64,000 bases of DNA from Symsagittifera roscoffensis (lineage: Eukaryota > Xenacoelomorpha > Acoela > Convolutidae): positions 20,838,701 to 20,902,700 of the forward strand of contig NC_087063.1 in NCBI RefSeq assembly GCF_963678635.1, read 5' to 3'. Under the pieces are notes generated by a model that ran no database searches, was not told the origin of the DNA, and worked only from the letters and a program-made list of their open reading frames with translations. Below, piece after piece: positions 1 through 12,450 of this stretch. A program made the position numbers and the translations under genes. Numbering within the stretch: position 1 is the stretch's first letter; each line of letters begins with the position of its first letter.

Positions 1-383
1 TACTAATTGAAAAGTGCCAGCCTCCTTCCCTTGAGTTAAAGACTCTCCTCCTTCTAAGGCGTTATAGTCTTATAAAGCGTTATAATCTTAACATCCTTAA
101 AACACGTAAGAAGCGGAACCGCTTACCCCTCAAACCTCGGAAAGCTATGAAAATAGGCTTCAGGCAGAATCTTGGAGACGTCAAGTTCCCCCATCTTGTA
201 AGCTAATGTTGATTTATTAATGCAAATTTAATTACGGACCAAAACAGTATCTCATTTTATTGATTGTTTTCTATAAGTGAGCATCCGTAGAATATTGTCA
301 ATTTGTGAAAAACATGGACGAAAAATTCCAAAGTAAGATACGCAAGTTATTTGAAACCCGTCTAAATCTAGATAGAAAATGAG

Positions 384-2620
384 TTGCTTAAAGGTCACTC
401 ATTATTACTTGAGTACATTGAGAATAAAAGTCGCACCACGAAAATTGATAATGCTGTTTACAAATGTAAAATTGCGTTGGAAAAAGCTGTCGACGTCAAT
501 GAGAAATTAATTAGGTTAGCGGGAAAAGCGGAAAACCCTGAAAAAATTATTGCTCAGCAAGACCTTTGGCTGAAGAAAGTAACCGAAATGAACGATAAAG
601 TAATGAATGAAGCTCAGAGTTACAAGATGAGCCTTGAAGCTTCGTCATTTTCAGCAGCCGGCATTACAGGGAGCAAGGGATCTTTACAACAAACTAGGTC
701 TGAGACATCTTCACGCTCGCACAAAACAAGAGATTCAGAAGCACGAGTATCTGAAAACAGGTCTAAGGTCTCTAATAAGTCTAAGGATAGTAGAAAGCTT
801 GACTCAGATAATTCCGATAAATCTGCTTCCACTCGTCATACGTCGACTGATCGCACTATGTCATCAAGTGAGAACCGGCATGAGTTAGCTTTAGTAAAAC
901 GACGCCATGAGGAGCTGGAGAGGCAGTAACAAGTATCTTTAAGACTTAAAGAGCAAGAGAACCCTCTTAATTTCGAACAAAGTCAGCTGGAACTAGAGCA
1001 ATTGGCTGAAAGTCATAAAAAGCAACTAATTGAAGTGGAACTGAAAGCGTTTGAACTTGAGGACAGTCCATCTGAGGTTAGCGAGAAGGTAGCGGAAAGT
1101 AACTCGACAGGAGTAAGTCAACCTATTTCAAAAGTAGCAACCGATCAAACTAATGATTGGGTAGACTCTGTTAGTTCACAGGCACCTCCTGACGTTGTTA
1201 GTGCGCCAGGTTTGCTTGCCTTCACTCCTGTACCCATTTCGTCACGACCGACGACTTCCGCCATCCACGCTCATGCAATTCACACCAGTAGTAGTCATAA
1301 CCATGAGCACACAGTTTTGAGTGACCCTGGAATCCATAGTTATGGACATCGGGCTATGCCTCAATTTGGCAGTGCAAGCCTTTTGCCATTGCAAGCTTCT
1401 GTTCCATTCCCAGTTAACAATATGCATTCTAGTGCACACGTGTTTCCACCACCGTCTGCTGTTCCTTTACAGACTATGAGTTCAAACATAACTAAGGTAG
1501 TTTTGCCATCGCGCAACCGGAATCATTAACTGTCCCAATGTTACCGGCACAACCCGGTTCTTGTTTTGTTTCTTTGTCACCTGCATTTACTGGTGGTGGC
1601 TTCTCATCTTCTGAGGTAAACCCGACACCTGTTTTCTTTTCGGCACCTAATTGCCATGCAGCGCCAGTCCAGACGCAACATATCTTCCCTTTGTTCCGCA
1701 TACTGTGTCACCTAATATCAACGACTACTACACATGTGATGCAAATTTATGGCGATTGGCAGCTGCAACTCCAATCGTCACGCCTGCTCAGTGTTGTAAT
1801 GCTGGACACATTTTTTCTAATGTGACAACTGTTGTCCCATCGTGTAACACCGCCGCTCCGTATACTAGTGGTGGGACTGTGTATTTTAATACTCGCCCAG
1901 TTCATCCACATTATGTTCCGCATTTTGTCAATCATACTAATACTGGTTATCAGCCAGTCAACGGAGACTACGCACCGTCTTCCGCTTATCCGAACCAAGG
2001 TTGTTCATCGGATCGACCTCTTTCCGCTCGTGAATTGGCGGAATTATTGATGCATAGTCGCAAAGATCATCTTCCTGAATGGAAGTTAGCCCAGTTTGAC
2101 GGCAACCCGTTAAACTGGCACGAATGGTTTCGTCAGTTTAAGTCCACCGTTGATTCCGCTGTTCTCACCGATGATACGAAACTGACATACTTGACCGCTC
2201 GTCCTAGGCAAAGCAAAAACCGCAATTGCGGAGTTTAGTTATAGTGGCGTTATGGCCATCTTGCAACGGAAGTTTGGGCAACCACATGCCATTGTTGGTG
2301 CGCATCTTGATAAGCTGAATACTTTTCCTCCACTTAAGATGCACAATTCGGAAAATTTCATTAGTTTCTCCTCCGCCATATCTGGCCTCGTAGCAGTTTT
2401 CAAATCACTGTCTTTCAATGATGATCTAAAGAGTGTTAACCCAAGCTGTTAGTAAACTTCCGCCTAACCTCAAGGAGGCTTGGTCAATGCATACTGTTAG
2501 ACATCATTGGCAGCGACCAACACTCTTAGACTTTAACAACTGGTTGAAAGAAAAGGCCGAGGGGCATGAGAGATTACGTTTACTCAACTCTAAGGCAAAA
2601 AAACGAGGAACCAGTTAAAC
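384..2620 (+). pseudogene. Bel-Pao gag-like region (fossil)
   Basis: Gag-like part of the Bel-Pao fossil. The N-terminal part (about 384-1080) is charged and predicted coiled-coil, with a Ser/Arg/Lys-rich stretch. It is followed by a long Pro/Ser/His-rich linker. A segment with the WHEWF and LERKFGQP-like signatures then matches the capsid-like domain common in Bel-Pao gag proteins of marine invertebrates and arthropods. It is structural (particle-forming) in the family. The region is decayed, and part of it is repeated at 4259-5590. Confidence 0.7.
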
Positions 2621-4258
2621 CAAAAACAACCAAAGTTTTTGCAGCCATTTGCCAGGTAACTAGTAAGGCTCAGGATAAGTCTGAGTTTCCGCCGTGCGTT
2701 TTGTGTAAGGTGGTCATGAATTGTGGAATTGTGCTGTTTTTAAGGAAAAGATTGCTACTCAGCGAGCAAAATACGTAGCTGAACAGAAACTTTGCTTCGC
2801 TTGCCTCAAAGGCAATCATAGTTTCCGGCAACGTTTTAGAGCGAAAAAGTGCCCGAAACCAGAGTGTGATAGCACACATAATGTCTTACTCCATGGAGCC
2901 GAAAGAATTTTTCCTCGGAAGGAAAATTCAAATGTCTTGAATAAGGCTGGAACAAACAAATCCAAGGAGAATACAAACACTTCGACCAATGCCGCTGTTA
3001 GTGATGTACATGACATTGAATCTTCTAAAGGGTTGTTGCCAATTGCAACACTTGGTGTATCCTCGGATGTAACCAGTCTCCTGACCTTGGTTCTTTGTGA
3101 TAGTGCATCGACTCACTCCTGGGTGTCTTCGTCACTATTAAACCGTCTCGGCTTAGTAGGGGAGCCCGTTAACTTGTCAATTAGTGGTTTCAATTCAACC
3201 ACCGTTGTTGAGACTCAGAGGGTCAAGTTTACAGTTTCCTCCGAGCCGAATAATAATGATTTCGTATTTTCTCTCTGTGCATATGTTAAAGACAATATTC
3301 GGATTGGTTTCGAGTTAATCAATATTGCTGATTTGCAGAATAAATATCCACAATTAGCACCTATTAAGCCCACTCAATATACTTATGAGGACGTTGAAGT
3401 TATTATCGGACAAGACTACTCCCACGCCGTTAGACCCATTAAGTTCATCTTGGGAGGTGATAAAAACTCACCGTGTTCCGTTCGCCTACCGATAGGTTGG
3501 GTCATAAGTGGTCCGTTGCCGCCGTCCCTTAATTCTAATTCTTCGTGTTTCAAGTGTGTTGTTGAAGGTTCTTCTCTGACCGACCAGATGAAATCCTGGT
3601 ACGAGTTGGAAAAGTATGGTGCTTTCAAACAAGTCGATGCCCGTTCCGTCGCGGATAAACATGCTTTATCCATCCTAAATTCTGAAACCGTTCACAATGG
3701 CGAAAGATACATTGTGCCTATGCTTTGGATTGATAGGAATGTCAGTCTACCAAACAACTATTACTCGTCACTCGCCCATCTTAAAACATTGGAGAGAAGG
3801 TTAATTAAAGACCCTGAGCTGCGCGAAAGATACGCAGAAACAATTAGAGAGGACATTAGGAAAGGCTATGTCGTTACCGTCGAACCGCATGATCCAAGTA
3901 AGCGTTCCGATCGCGAGTGGTATCTTCAGCACCATCCCGTCGTAAATCCGAATAAGCCGGGTAAGGTGCGCCGAGTCCTCAATGGGGCTTCTAAGTTTCA
4001 CGGCACATCCTTAAATAAGTCCTTATTGGTGGGTCCGGACCTACTCCAAAATTTAATTTTTGTACTTTTGCGATTCCGTCAACACAAGTACGCCGTCTCC
4101 GCGGATATAGAGGGTATGTTCCTCCAGGCAGGAGTCCTTGCCCGCGATGAAATTTCGCTCCGTTTTTTGTGGCGGGAGGATACCACTTCCGACGTGGTAG
4201 TTCATCAGTACACTCGCCATATATTCGGCGCACGGGATTCGCCTACGTGCACCAATTT
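1291..4258 (+). repeat. Tandem copy 1 of central Bel-Pao block
   Basis: First copy of a 2.97-kb direct repeat inside the Bel-Pao fossil. The block starting GTAGTCATAACCATGAGC at 1291 starts again at 4259, an offset of 2968. The copies differ by only a handful of visible substitutions. The block holds the distal gag-like region, the Cys/His knuckle (near 2790-2880), the retropepsin-like segment with a D-S-A triad (near 3105), and the start of reverse transcriptase. Confidence 0.93.
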
Positions 4259-7225
4259 GTAGTCATAACCATGAGCACACAGTTTTGAGTGACCCTGGAA
4301 TCCATAGTTATGGACATCGGGCTATGCCTCAATTTGGCAGTGCAAGCCTTTTGCCATTGCAAGCTTCTGTTCCATTCCCAGTTAACAATATGCATTCTAG
4401 TGCACACGTGTTACCACCACCGTCTGCTGTTCCTTTACAGACTATGAGTTCAAACATAACTAAGGTAGTTTTGCCATCGCGCAACCGGAATCATTAACTG
4501 TCCCAATGTTACCGGCACAACCCGGTTCTTGTTTTGTTTCTTTGTCACCTGCATTTACTGGTGGTGGCTTCTCATCTTCTGAGGTAAACCCGACACCGGT
4601 TTTCTTTTCGGCACCTAATTGCCATGCAGCGCCAGTCCAGACGCAACATATCTTCCCTTTGTTCCGCATACTGTGTCACCTAATATCAACGACTACTACA
4701 CATGTGATGCAAATTTATGGCGATTGGCAGCTGCAACTCCAATCGTCACGCCTGCTCAGTGTTGTAATGCTGGAAACATTTTTTCTAATGTGACAACTGT
4801 TGTCCCATCGTGTAACACCGCCGCTCCGTATACTAGTGGTGGGACTGTGTATTTTAATACTCGCCCAGTTCATCCACATTATGTTCCGCATTTTGTCAAT
4901 CATACTAATACTGGTTATCAGCCAGTCAACGGAGACTACGCACCGTCTTCCGCTTATCCGAACCAAGGTTGTTCATCGGATCGACCTCTCTCCGCTCGTG
5001 AATTGGCGGAATTATTGATGCATAGCCGCAAAGATCATCTTCCTGAATGGAAGTTAGCCCAGTTTGACGGCAACCCGTTAAACTGGCACGAATGGTTTCG
5101 TCAGTTTAAGTCCACCGTTGATTCCGCTGTTCTCACCGATGATACGAAACTGACATACTTGACCGCTCGTCCTAGGCAAAGCAAAAACCGCAATTGCGGA
5201 GTTTAGTTATAGTGGCGTTATGGCCATCTTGCAACGGAAGTTTGGGCAACCACATGCCATTGTTGGTGCGCATCTTGATAAGCTGAATACTTTTCCTCCA
5301 CTTAAGATGCACAATTCGGAAAATTTCATTAGTTTCTCCTCCGCCATATCTGGCCTCGTAGCAGTTTTCAAATCACTGTCTTTCAATGATGATCTAAAGA
5401 GTGTTAACCCAAGCTGTTAGTAAACTTCCGCCTAACCTCAAGGAGGCTTGGTCAATGCATACTGTTAGACATCATTGGCAGCGACCAACACTCTTAGACT
5501 TTAACAACTGGTTGAAAGAAAAGGCCGAGGGGCATGAGAGATTACGTTTACTCAACTCTAAGGCAAAAAACGAGGAACCAGTTAAACCAAAAACAACCAA
5601 AGTTTTTGCAGCCATTTGCCAGGTAACTAGTAAGGCTCAGGATAAGTCTGAGTTTCCGCCGTGCGTTTTGTGTAAGGTGGTCATGAATTGTGGAATTGTG
5701 CTGTTTTTAAGGAAAAGATTGCTACTCAGCGAGCAAAATACGTAGCTGAACAGAAACTTTGCTTCGCTTGCCTCAAAGGCAATCATAGTCTCCGGCAACG
5801 TTTTAGAGCGAAAAAGTGCCCGAAACCAGAGTGTGATAGCACACATAATGTCTTACTCCATGGAGCCGAAAGAATTTTTCCTCGGAAGGAAAATTCAAAT
5901 GTCTTGAATAAGGCTGGAACAAACAAATCCAAGGAGAATACAAACACTTCGACCAATGCCGCTGTTAGTGATGTACATGACATTGAATCTTCTAAAGGGT
6001 TGTTGCCAATTGCAACACTTGGTGTATCCTCGGATGTAACCAGTCTCCTGACCTTGGTTCTTTGTGATAGTGCATCGACTCACTCCTGGGTGTCTTCGTC
6101 ACTATTAAACCGTCTCGGCTTAGTAGGGGAGCCCGTTAACTTGTCAATTAGTGGTTTCAATTCAACCACCGTTGTTGAGACTCAGAGGGTCAAGTTTACA
6201 GTTTCCTCCGAGCCGAATAATAATGATTTCGTATTTTCTCTCTGTGCATATGTTAAAGACAATATTCGGATTGGTTTCGAGTTAATCAATATTGCTGATT
6301 TGCAGAATAAATATCCACAATTAGCACCTATTAAGCCCACTCAATATACTTATGAGGACGTTGAAGTTATTATCGGACAAGACTACTCCCACGCCGTTAG
6401 ACCCAATAAGTTCATCTTGGGAGATGATAAAAACTCACCGTGTTCCGTTCGCCTACCGATAGGTTGGGTCATAAGTGGTCCGTTGCCGCCGTCCCTTAAT
6501 TCTACTTCTTCGTGTTTCAAGTGTGTTGTTGAAGGTTCTTCTCTGACCGACCAGATGAAATCCTGGTACGAGTTGGAAAAGTATGGTGCTTTCAAACAAG
6601 TCGATGCCCGTTCCGCCGCGGATAAACATGCTTTATCCATCCTAAATTCTGAAACCGTTCACAATGGCGAAAGATACATTGTGCCTATGCTTTGGATTGA
6701 TAGGAATGTCAGTCTACCAAACAACTATTACTCGTCACTCGCCCATCTTAAAACATTGGAGAGAAGGTTAATTAAAGACCCTGAGCTGCGCGAAAGATAC
6801 GCAGAAACAATTAGAGAGGACATTAGGAAAGGCTATGTCGTTACCGTCGAACCGCATGATCCAAGTAAGCGTTCCGATCGCGAGTGGTATCTTCAGCACC
6901 ATCCCGTCGTAAATCCGAATAAGCCGGGTAAGGTGCGCCGAGTCCTCAATGGGGCTTCTAAGTTTCACGGCACATCCTTAAATAAGTCCTTATTGGTGGG
7001 TCCGGACCTACTCCAAAATTTAATTTTTGTACTTTTGCGATTCCGTCAACACAAGTACGCCGTCTCCGCGGATATAGAGGGTATGTTCCTCCAGGCAGGA
7101 GTCCTTGCCCGCGATGAAATTTCGCTCCGTTTTTTGTGGCGGGAGGATACCACTTCCGACGTGGTAGTTCATCCGTACACTCGCCATTTATTCGGCGCAC
7201 GGGATTCGCCTACGTGCACCAATTT
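4259..7225 (+). repeat. Tandem copy 2 of central Bel-Pao block
   Basis: Second copy of the 2.97-kb direct repeat, abutting copy 1 at 4258/4259. Beyond 7225 the sequence continues uniquely into the rest of the pol region. This makes copy 2 the one collinear with RNase H and integrase, with copy 1 the added segment or the product of unequal exchange. Near-identity dates the duplication as recent relative to the decay of the element. Confidence 0.93.
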
Positions 7226-8300
7226 CGCGTTGCGAAAAACAGCAACTGATAATATGTCCACATACTTTGAGGCCGCCTCAGTCGTAAATGAAAAATTTTA
7301 CATGGACAATTACTTCGATTCATTCGAGAACGTTACCCATGCAATTAAAATTAGTCGCGATTTGGTTTCCTTACTAAAATTGGGAGGAGTTAATTGGACT
7401 AAATTTGTCAGTAATGCTGATGAAATCACTTCAGGAATGAACCCCGAGGAATCCTAAACCTCGTCTTCACCCATCAAGGAAATATGTAACGGTGCCGAAC
7501 AATCATTACACGTCTTAGGTCTTAAGTGGGACCATGTGAAAGACACATTGGTTGTTAGCAGAGGCGTGGATCGTCCTCTCGATAAAGCAATAACTCAACG
7601 AACCGTCTTGAGTTTCGCCTCTTTTGTGTTTGATCCTGTTGGGTTAGTAGCTCCATACACAGTTAGGGCCCGTCTTTTACTTAAAGACATTTGGAAAATC
7701 AGTGGTCAAAGTTGGGACGACGAATTGCTAGAAATCATAAGAGATAAGTTTCTCGAGTGGCACTCCGGTCTCCCTCTCTTAGGGCAATTGACTATTCCCC
7801 GTTGTAAATTCACAGAGCCTGTTGATCAAATTGCGCTCCACGTGTTCGGTGATAGCTCGCAGGACGTTTTCTGTGCGGTTGGATTTTGCGTGCGCGACTC
7901 TCGAGCTCGTACAAAACTCAAATAGCCTTCATCTTTGGTAAAGCTCCCGTTGCGCCCATGAAAGCGCTATCTATACCAAAGCTAGAGCTTCAAGCTACTC
8001 TGCTCGCCACACGACTAAAAGATGATATACTGACCGCCCTTACCGTCTCTATTAATCATGTCTACATGTGGACAGATAGTACAACAGTTATGCAGTGGCT
8101 AAACTCCACTGAAAAATTACCTGTATTCATCGCTAATTGTGTCGGCGAAATCCTCGAATTGACCACTATTGATGAGTGGCACCATGTTCTGAGCGGCGAT
8201 AATCCAGCTGATACCGGTACGCGGGGGATTTCTTCGGAAGTGCTCAAGAATAGCGGCTGGGTTAATGGTCCGAGTATTCTCAGGACTACTGATTGGCTGT
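6690..8300 (+). pseudogene. Bel-Pao RT and RNase H region (fossil)
   Basis: Reverse transcriptase and RNase H part of the Bel-Pao fossil. RT fingers/palm motifs typical of the family are visible: WYLQHHPV followed by a KPGKVRRVLNGAS block, then SADIEGMF and the Tyr-Met-Asp-Asn version of the active-site motif near 7300. RNase H-like sequence follows at about 7830-8240, including a VYMWTDS motif. The region is decayed. Confidence 0.85.
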
Positions 8301-8364
8301 TTGTACCCGACGAACGTGTAATCAATAAAATTCGTTTGAAGGGTCCTTCTTGTGGTGTTGATAA

Positions 8365-9897
8365 TTGCTTGGAGACATCATTTTCCTTGAACATCCCGAA
8401 CAAGGGTTCAATTGGAAAAGGTTCAGTTCCTTTACGAGATATAAACGAGTAGTCGCTTTTATGTTGAGGATGCTGCCTTCACATAAGCATTTTCGTGGAA
8501 AGGACTTACGAATCACCGACCCCACTGAACTTGATATTGCAGAAAACAAACTGATTCATGTTGCTCAGATGGAATCCTTCCCCGTTGAGTTGAAAACACT
8601 CACCGCTGGCAAACCTATTAAGAATAGTAGTAAAATTGCCACATACTCGCCATTTATCGGTCCCGCTGGTGTCATTCGTTCCACTGGACGGATTGTGCGC
8701 TTAGTGAATACCGATTTTGATACTAAACACCCAATTTTACTCGACGCCCGACATATCCTAGTTCGTTTGTTGGCCCGCAGCCTCCGCCATAAGCATTTTC
8801 ATCAAGGATTAGATTACATGCGCTCTGTTTTAAATATGAAATATGCAATACTTGGGTTGCGTCGACTACTTCGGTCTATCGAAAATCATTGTGTAACATG
8901 TCGTAAACGCAAAGCAAGCACCATCCAGCCAATTATGTCCAATTTACCTGTCGAACGTCTCGGATACAAGCAACCACCCTTCAATCATACTGGTGTGGAT
9001 TACTTTGGGCCGCTTTACGTTCCGGTTCGCAGAAGCACTGAAAAAAGATGGGGATTTCTTTTCACTTGCCTCACCACCATGGCTGTACACCTTGAGATTG
9101 TACCATCTCTGGACACCAGTTCTTGTGTCATGGGCATTGAACGGTTCATTGCGCGTCGTGGTACGCCAAGAACAATCTGGTCGGATAACGGCACGAGCTT
9201 CGTTGGTGCGGAAAAGGAATTACTTGCCTGCATCAAGAGCTGGAATGGCATGGCTCCGACCATTTTTGCACACAAAGGTGTTACTTGGAAAATTAACCCG
9301 CCAGGCGCACCCCATCATGGCGGCTCCTGGGAACGCCTCGTCCGAAGTGTGAAGCGCGTGCTGTACGATATCCTAGGCAGTAGGCGAGTCACAGAAGAGG
9401 TGTTAGGAACAACACTCTGCTTAGTTGAGCAGGCTTGGAATTCGAGGCCAATTACTCCCGTTAGTACTGATTCAGGTGAGTTAGAAGCGTTAACCCCAAA
9501 CCACTTTTTGCTTGGACAACATGCCACAAGGTTTCCTTCGCTTTTACCCGGGGAGCACTTCAATCACAAGAAAAGGTACGTGCGAGCGCAGTCATATGCT
9601 AACGCGATTTGGTCTCGTTGGCTTCGAGAATATGTTCCCTCGCTGAATAAACGCGTCAAGTGGCACACTTATTCTGACTTCACTCTTAAAACAGGCGATC
9701 TCGTGTGGGTGATTGAGCCAGACAGTCCGCGTGGGTACTACCCTCTCGCCCGAATCGTCAAGCTAAACTGCGGACAGGACGGTTGCGCTCGATCTGCCCT
9801 TGTTAAGACCGCAACCCGTGAAGTCACTCGGCCGACCGTTAAGCTCGCTCCGGTTCTTCCTTCTTCAGGGGGGGAGGATGTTGCAAAGCAAGTTTAG
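8365..9897 (+). pseudogene. Bel-Pao integrase region (fossil)
   Basis: The longest preserved part of the Bel-Pao fossil, reading as integrase. An N-terminal His/Cys zinc-binding segment (RHKHFHQGLDYMR... CVTCRKRK) comes first. The D,D-E core then shows GVDYFGPL, WSDNGTSF and a GGSWERLVRSVK block. A C-terminal SH3-like tail has GDLVWV. In the family it joins the DNA copy to the host chromosome. The surrounding element is not functional. Confidence 0.9.
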
Positions 9898-9943
9898 AGT
9901 TTAGATGCATATAAAACAAGAGTATAAATGCATATAAAACAAG

Positions 9944-10065
9944 CACATTTGGCCGAGCGGCCTAGAGACAAGTCTCCCACGCCGGTCAACCGTGTTTGAG
10001 TCCCCCCATATGCAGACCTTAAAACATGTAGACCCGAGCGGCTATAGCCCAATTTGACCGTTTTT
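9944..10065 (+). ncRNA. tRNA-like sequence, possible SINE head
   Basis: Just after the Bel-Pao fossil lies TTTGGCCGAGCGGCC, which fits a Pol III box A. About 45 bases on comes GTGTTTGAGTCCCC, a degenerate box B. GGCC-GAGC-GGCC could form a D-like arm and GAGAC-AA-GTCTC a short anticodon-like arm. The acceptor and T stems do not pair properly, so it is not a working tRNA. T-runs at 10061-10076 could end Pol III transcription. The best reading is a tRNA (Leu/Ser-like) pseudogene or SINE head. Confidence is limited because no second copy is seen in the window. Confidence 0.35.
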
Positions 10066-10097
10066 TACTGTTTTTTGGTTCTAACTCGGTTCAGCCT

Positions 10098-10120
10098 TGA
10101 TTAAGGCTGACTGCCAAGAA
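10098..10120. repeat. Small perfect hairpin
   Basis: TCAGCCTT-GATT-AAGGCTGA gives 8-bp perfect arms and a 4-base loop, within the stretch downstream of the tRNA-like sequence. It may belong to the same element. Confidence 0.5.
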
Positions 10121-10479
10121 GAGTAATTTGTCTCACGGACATTACCGACCGGTTCTTGTGGCTAGCTTGCGCCGATTTGTACCGAAACAATTTGAGAATT
10201 GAAGTTATATGATGTTATGCTTGACGAAAAATATGATAAATTATTGAGTTTCCGAGAGTTTTTGCCGATAAAGACTCTTTATAATTCAAAGCATTCGACT
10301 TCATAGTTTTTTACCAACTTACGGAGATTTAGCGAGCATACTACTTGTCGCCCACTTTGGCGCTTTTTTTTCAGTTTTCTAGTTTCGGTAAATTTATGCG
10401 ACATATAATAAAACACGATGCTGTAGAAAATAATATTGTCCGATCGCTGATTTGTTACACCCAATTCATCTTGTTGTGA

Positions 10480-11205
10480 AACGCCCTTTGCTGTATATCG
10501 ATCCCCAAAGTAGAAAAATCTGGTGCGTTTTTTTAATCCGGCTTAGTAAATTACTTGAACAGCTTAATTGTTCGTCAATGTATACTCCTAAACATTTTGA
10601 GAATTCTTTAGATTTTAGTATTTGCCCACTTACAAAATTGAATTAGGAATTCACCTGAAAGTCAACTCTTTGCAGTCATTGGAAGCCAGCTCCATTTTGT
10701 TACTTTTCCTTAATTTTCTAGGGACAATGTAACTGTTTGTATTTTTCAAGCCAGCTAAAAAAAACTACATCGTCTGATTTATGATGGATGTGGGAAAAAG
10801 AAGTACGTCTGGCACTTCATTTCTAAACTTACAAAACAGCAATGCTGTAAGCAAACTTCCTCACTTTGTAGCTAGCTAGATTTTCCGAAAGCGCTTCTAC
10901 TTCAAATTTTGTATCTTTTTTACAACTCGTGATAAAAAACTTTATTGAACGCTTTCAAAAAATCTGTGTAGTGTACCACATCTCAGAAATTGGTAATAAT
11001 GAACTTTTGTTCCAAACGTTTTTGTTGACTCGATTCATGCTTTTCACTATACATCAGATAGTGGCTCGCGTAGAAGTTTTTCGGTTATTTTTGAAATAAT
11101 TGTCACCAATGAAACAGGTATGTAATTCTCAATTTGTCCTTTGTCGTCTTTTTTGTGTATGGGCAATATTAGGGGTAAAACAGGGAGTAAACCTCTGATT
11201 AAAAA
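10480..11205 (-). pseudogene. Degraded LINE (non-LTR) reverse transcriptase
   Basis: Three minus-strand blocks, in the order expected for a Jockey/CR1-type RT, lie within 730 bp. Block A (11205-11051) reads LPIHKKDDKGQIENY followed by PVSLVTIISKITEKLL, matching the usual PIHKKGDKxxxxNYRPISLLxxxSKIxEKL. Block B (10968-10900) reads DFLKAFNKVFYHEL, matching DxSKAFDxVxHxxL with the catalytic Asp of motif A retained. Block C (10632-10490) reads SKEFSKCLGVYIDEQLSC, matching the KxLGVxID segment after the active site. Stops and frame changes separate the blocks, and the YADD motif is not recognisable. This is an old 5'-truncated insertion, not a gene. Confidence 0.75.
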
Positions 11206-11279
11206 GAGACACTCTTATCTAAAAGTACTTGTTCTTTCAATTTGAAGGGTAATTTTTAAGAAAAATCCAAAATCGATCA

Positions 11280-12450
11280 AAAAAACAAAAACTTGATTTT
11301 TCTGAGTGTAGTAATTTTTCTATTTAATTGGCACCAGTTTTTGCTGAGAAGTAGCCCAAAAATTTTTTTCAGTCAAACCAATTGTCTGAAAGTTGACAAG
11401 GTTGTTTTAGACTTATAGATAAAAATTCAAAAAAACCATCAAAACTACAAAAGGTTGCCTATTCTGAGGGCTTCAACTCTTTTTGAAAAATTTAATGTGT
11501 AGCCGTTTGAGTAGGAGTTAAATCAGATTTTAGACCCCTAAATTTGATTTTACGAGATAGTTTTTGAGAAAACAAACTTTAAAAAAACATGAAATAGAAA
11601 CGACAATTTGACTCTTTCGTTGAATATAATTGATGATCATAATCAAAATAAAATCTGATTTAACAGGATCTATAAGAAGAAAAAAGTTTCGAAAAACGTT
11701 AAAAACGTATCATTTTTACTTTTCCGATGATCATCAGCCTGTGAAAACAATTGGGAATAGCTGCTAATTTGCTGAACTTTCTTTGAACTTCTACTTTTGT
11801 TGAAGTCAACTTCTCAGATTTTGGGAGCGTTGTTTCCAAGAAACATCAAACATGTGTCAAAAAACTGTCAAATAAAAAAAGAGAATTTCTCTGGGGAAAT
11901 TTTTTTTCGTGTAAAAATAATTGCGTGTTGTCATTAATGTAGGGAGATTGGCAGTATTCGATCTTTTAATTGAAAGATAAATCTCAGAGTTAGTAGAACT
12001 GTTTTTAAAAAATCAATTGTGGGTCGAGTATTTCCTTATAAGCTTTTCGGAAGGCTGCAGACAGTTTTTTTAGGGCAGAGGAGACCAAAAACAGTAAAAG
12101 TACACAGTCAAGTGCGCAATCTTTCCCTTGATACCACCTTTTTGAAAATGATTCAAGCAATTCTTGAGAACAATTGAACTCTCTGGGAAAATTCGAAAAA
12201 CTTTTTGAGGCGAGTCAAAAAAATTTAAAAAAATAAATCCCCAACATCTTCATAAAACTTGTTTTGTCAAACAGGAATTTTTAAACAATTTTGACGAAAA
12301 AAAAACAAGAAACTACAACAATGTTAAGTTAGATATCGAAAAATAATATTATTGCTTTTTCAGACAAAAAAGCGCCTACCATTCTTTTTTAGCTTAATTT
12401 TTTCCGCGTACGCATATATGTTTTTCAAAGATATTTTTGAACCTCGATGG
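11280..12450. repeat. Diverged 1.2-kb repeat, copy 1
   Basis: A-rich and T-rich noncoding DNA that recurs in altered form at about 12880-13720. Matching landmarks are GTTGCCTATTCTGAGGGC (11453) with TTTGCCTATCTGAGGC (13018), and AACTGTCAAATAAAAAAAG (11868) with AAATTGTCAAACAAAAAAA (13163). CAAAACTTG...CAGGAATTT (about 12255-12285) also matches a segment at about 13535-13565. Spacing differs by a few hundred bases, so indels have accumulated. No coding sequence is seen. Confidence 0.55.

Larger units (their letters stand above)
1..9900 (+). mobile_element. Bel-Pao LTR retrotransposon, fossil
   Basis: Fossil of a Bel-Pao (Semotivirus-type) LTR retrotransposon. Parts occur in the family order: gag-like region, Cys/His knuckle and retropepsin-like segment, reverse transcriptase, RNase H, then integrase. 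The element is broken, with several breaks, and cannot be active as it stands. A central block of about 2.97 kb is present twice in tandem. A G-rich polypurine-like run near 9866-9878 follows the integrase, where the family normally has the tract that precedes the 3' LTR. I could not match the sequence after it to the first 300 bases, so no LTR pair is demonstrated. The left edge may lie outside the window. The two central copies are nearly identical, so that duplication is young. Family assignment rests on the RT, RNase H and integrase segments and is firm. Confidence 0.9.

Noticed and set aside
1242-9563. Many minus-strand frames across the first 10 kb
   Set aside because: Shadows of the plus-strand Bel-Pao sequence.
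9944-10020. Functional tRNA-Leu/Ser gene
   Set aside because: Boxes A and B are recognisable but the acceptor and T stems do not pair.
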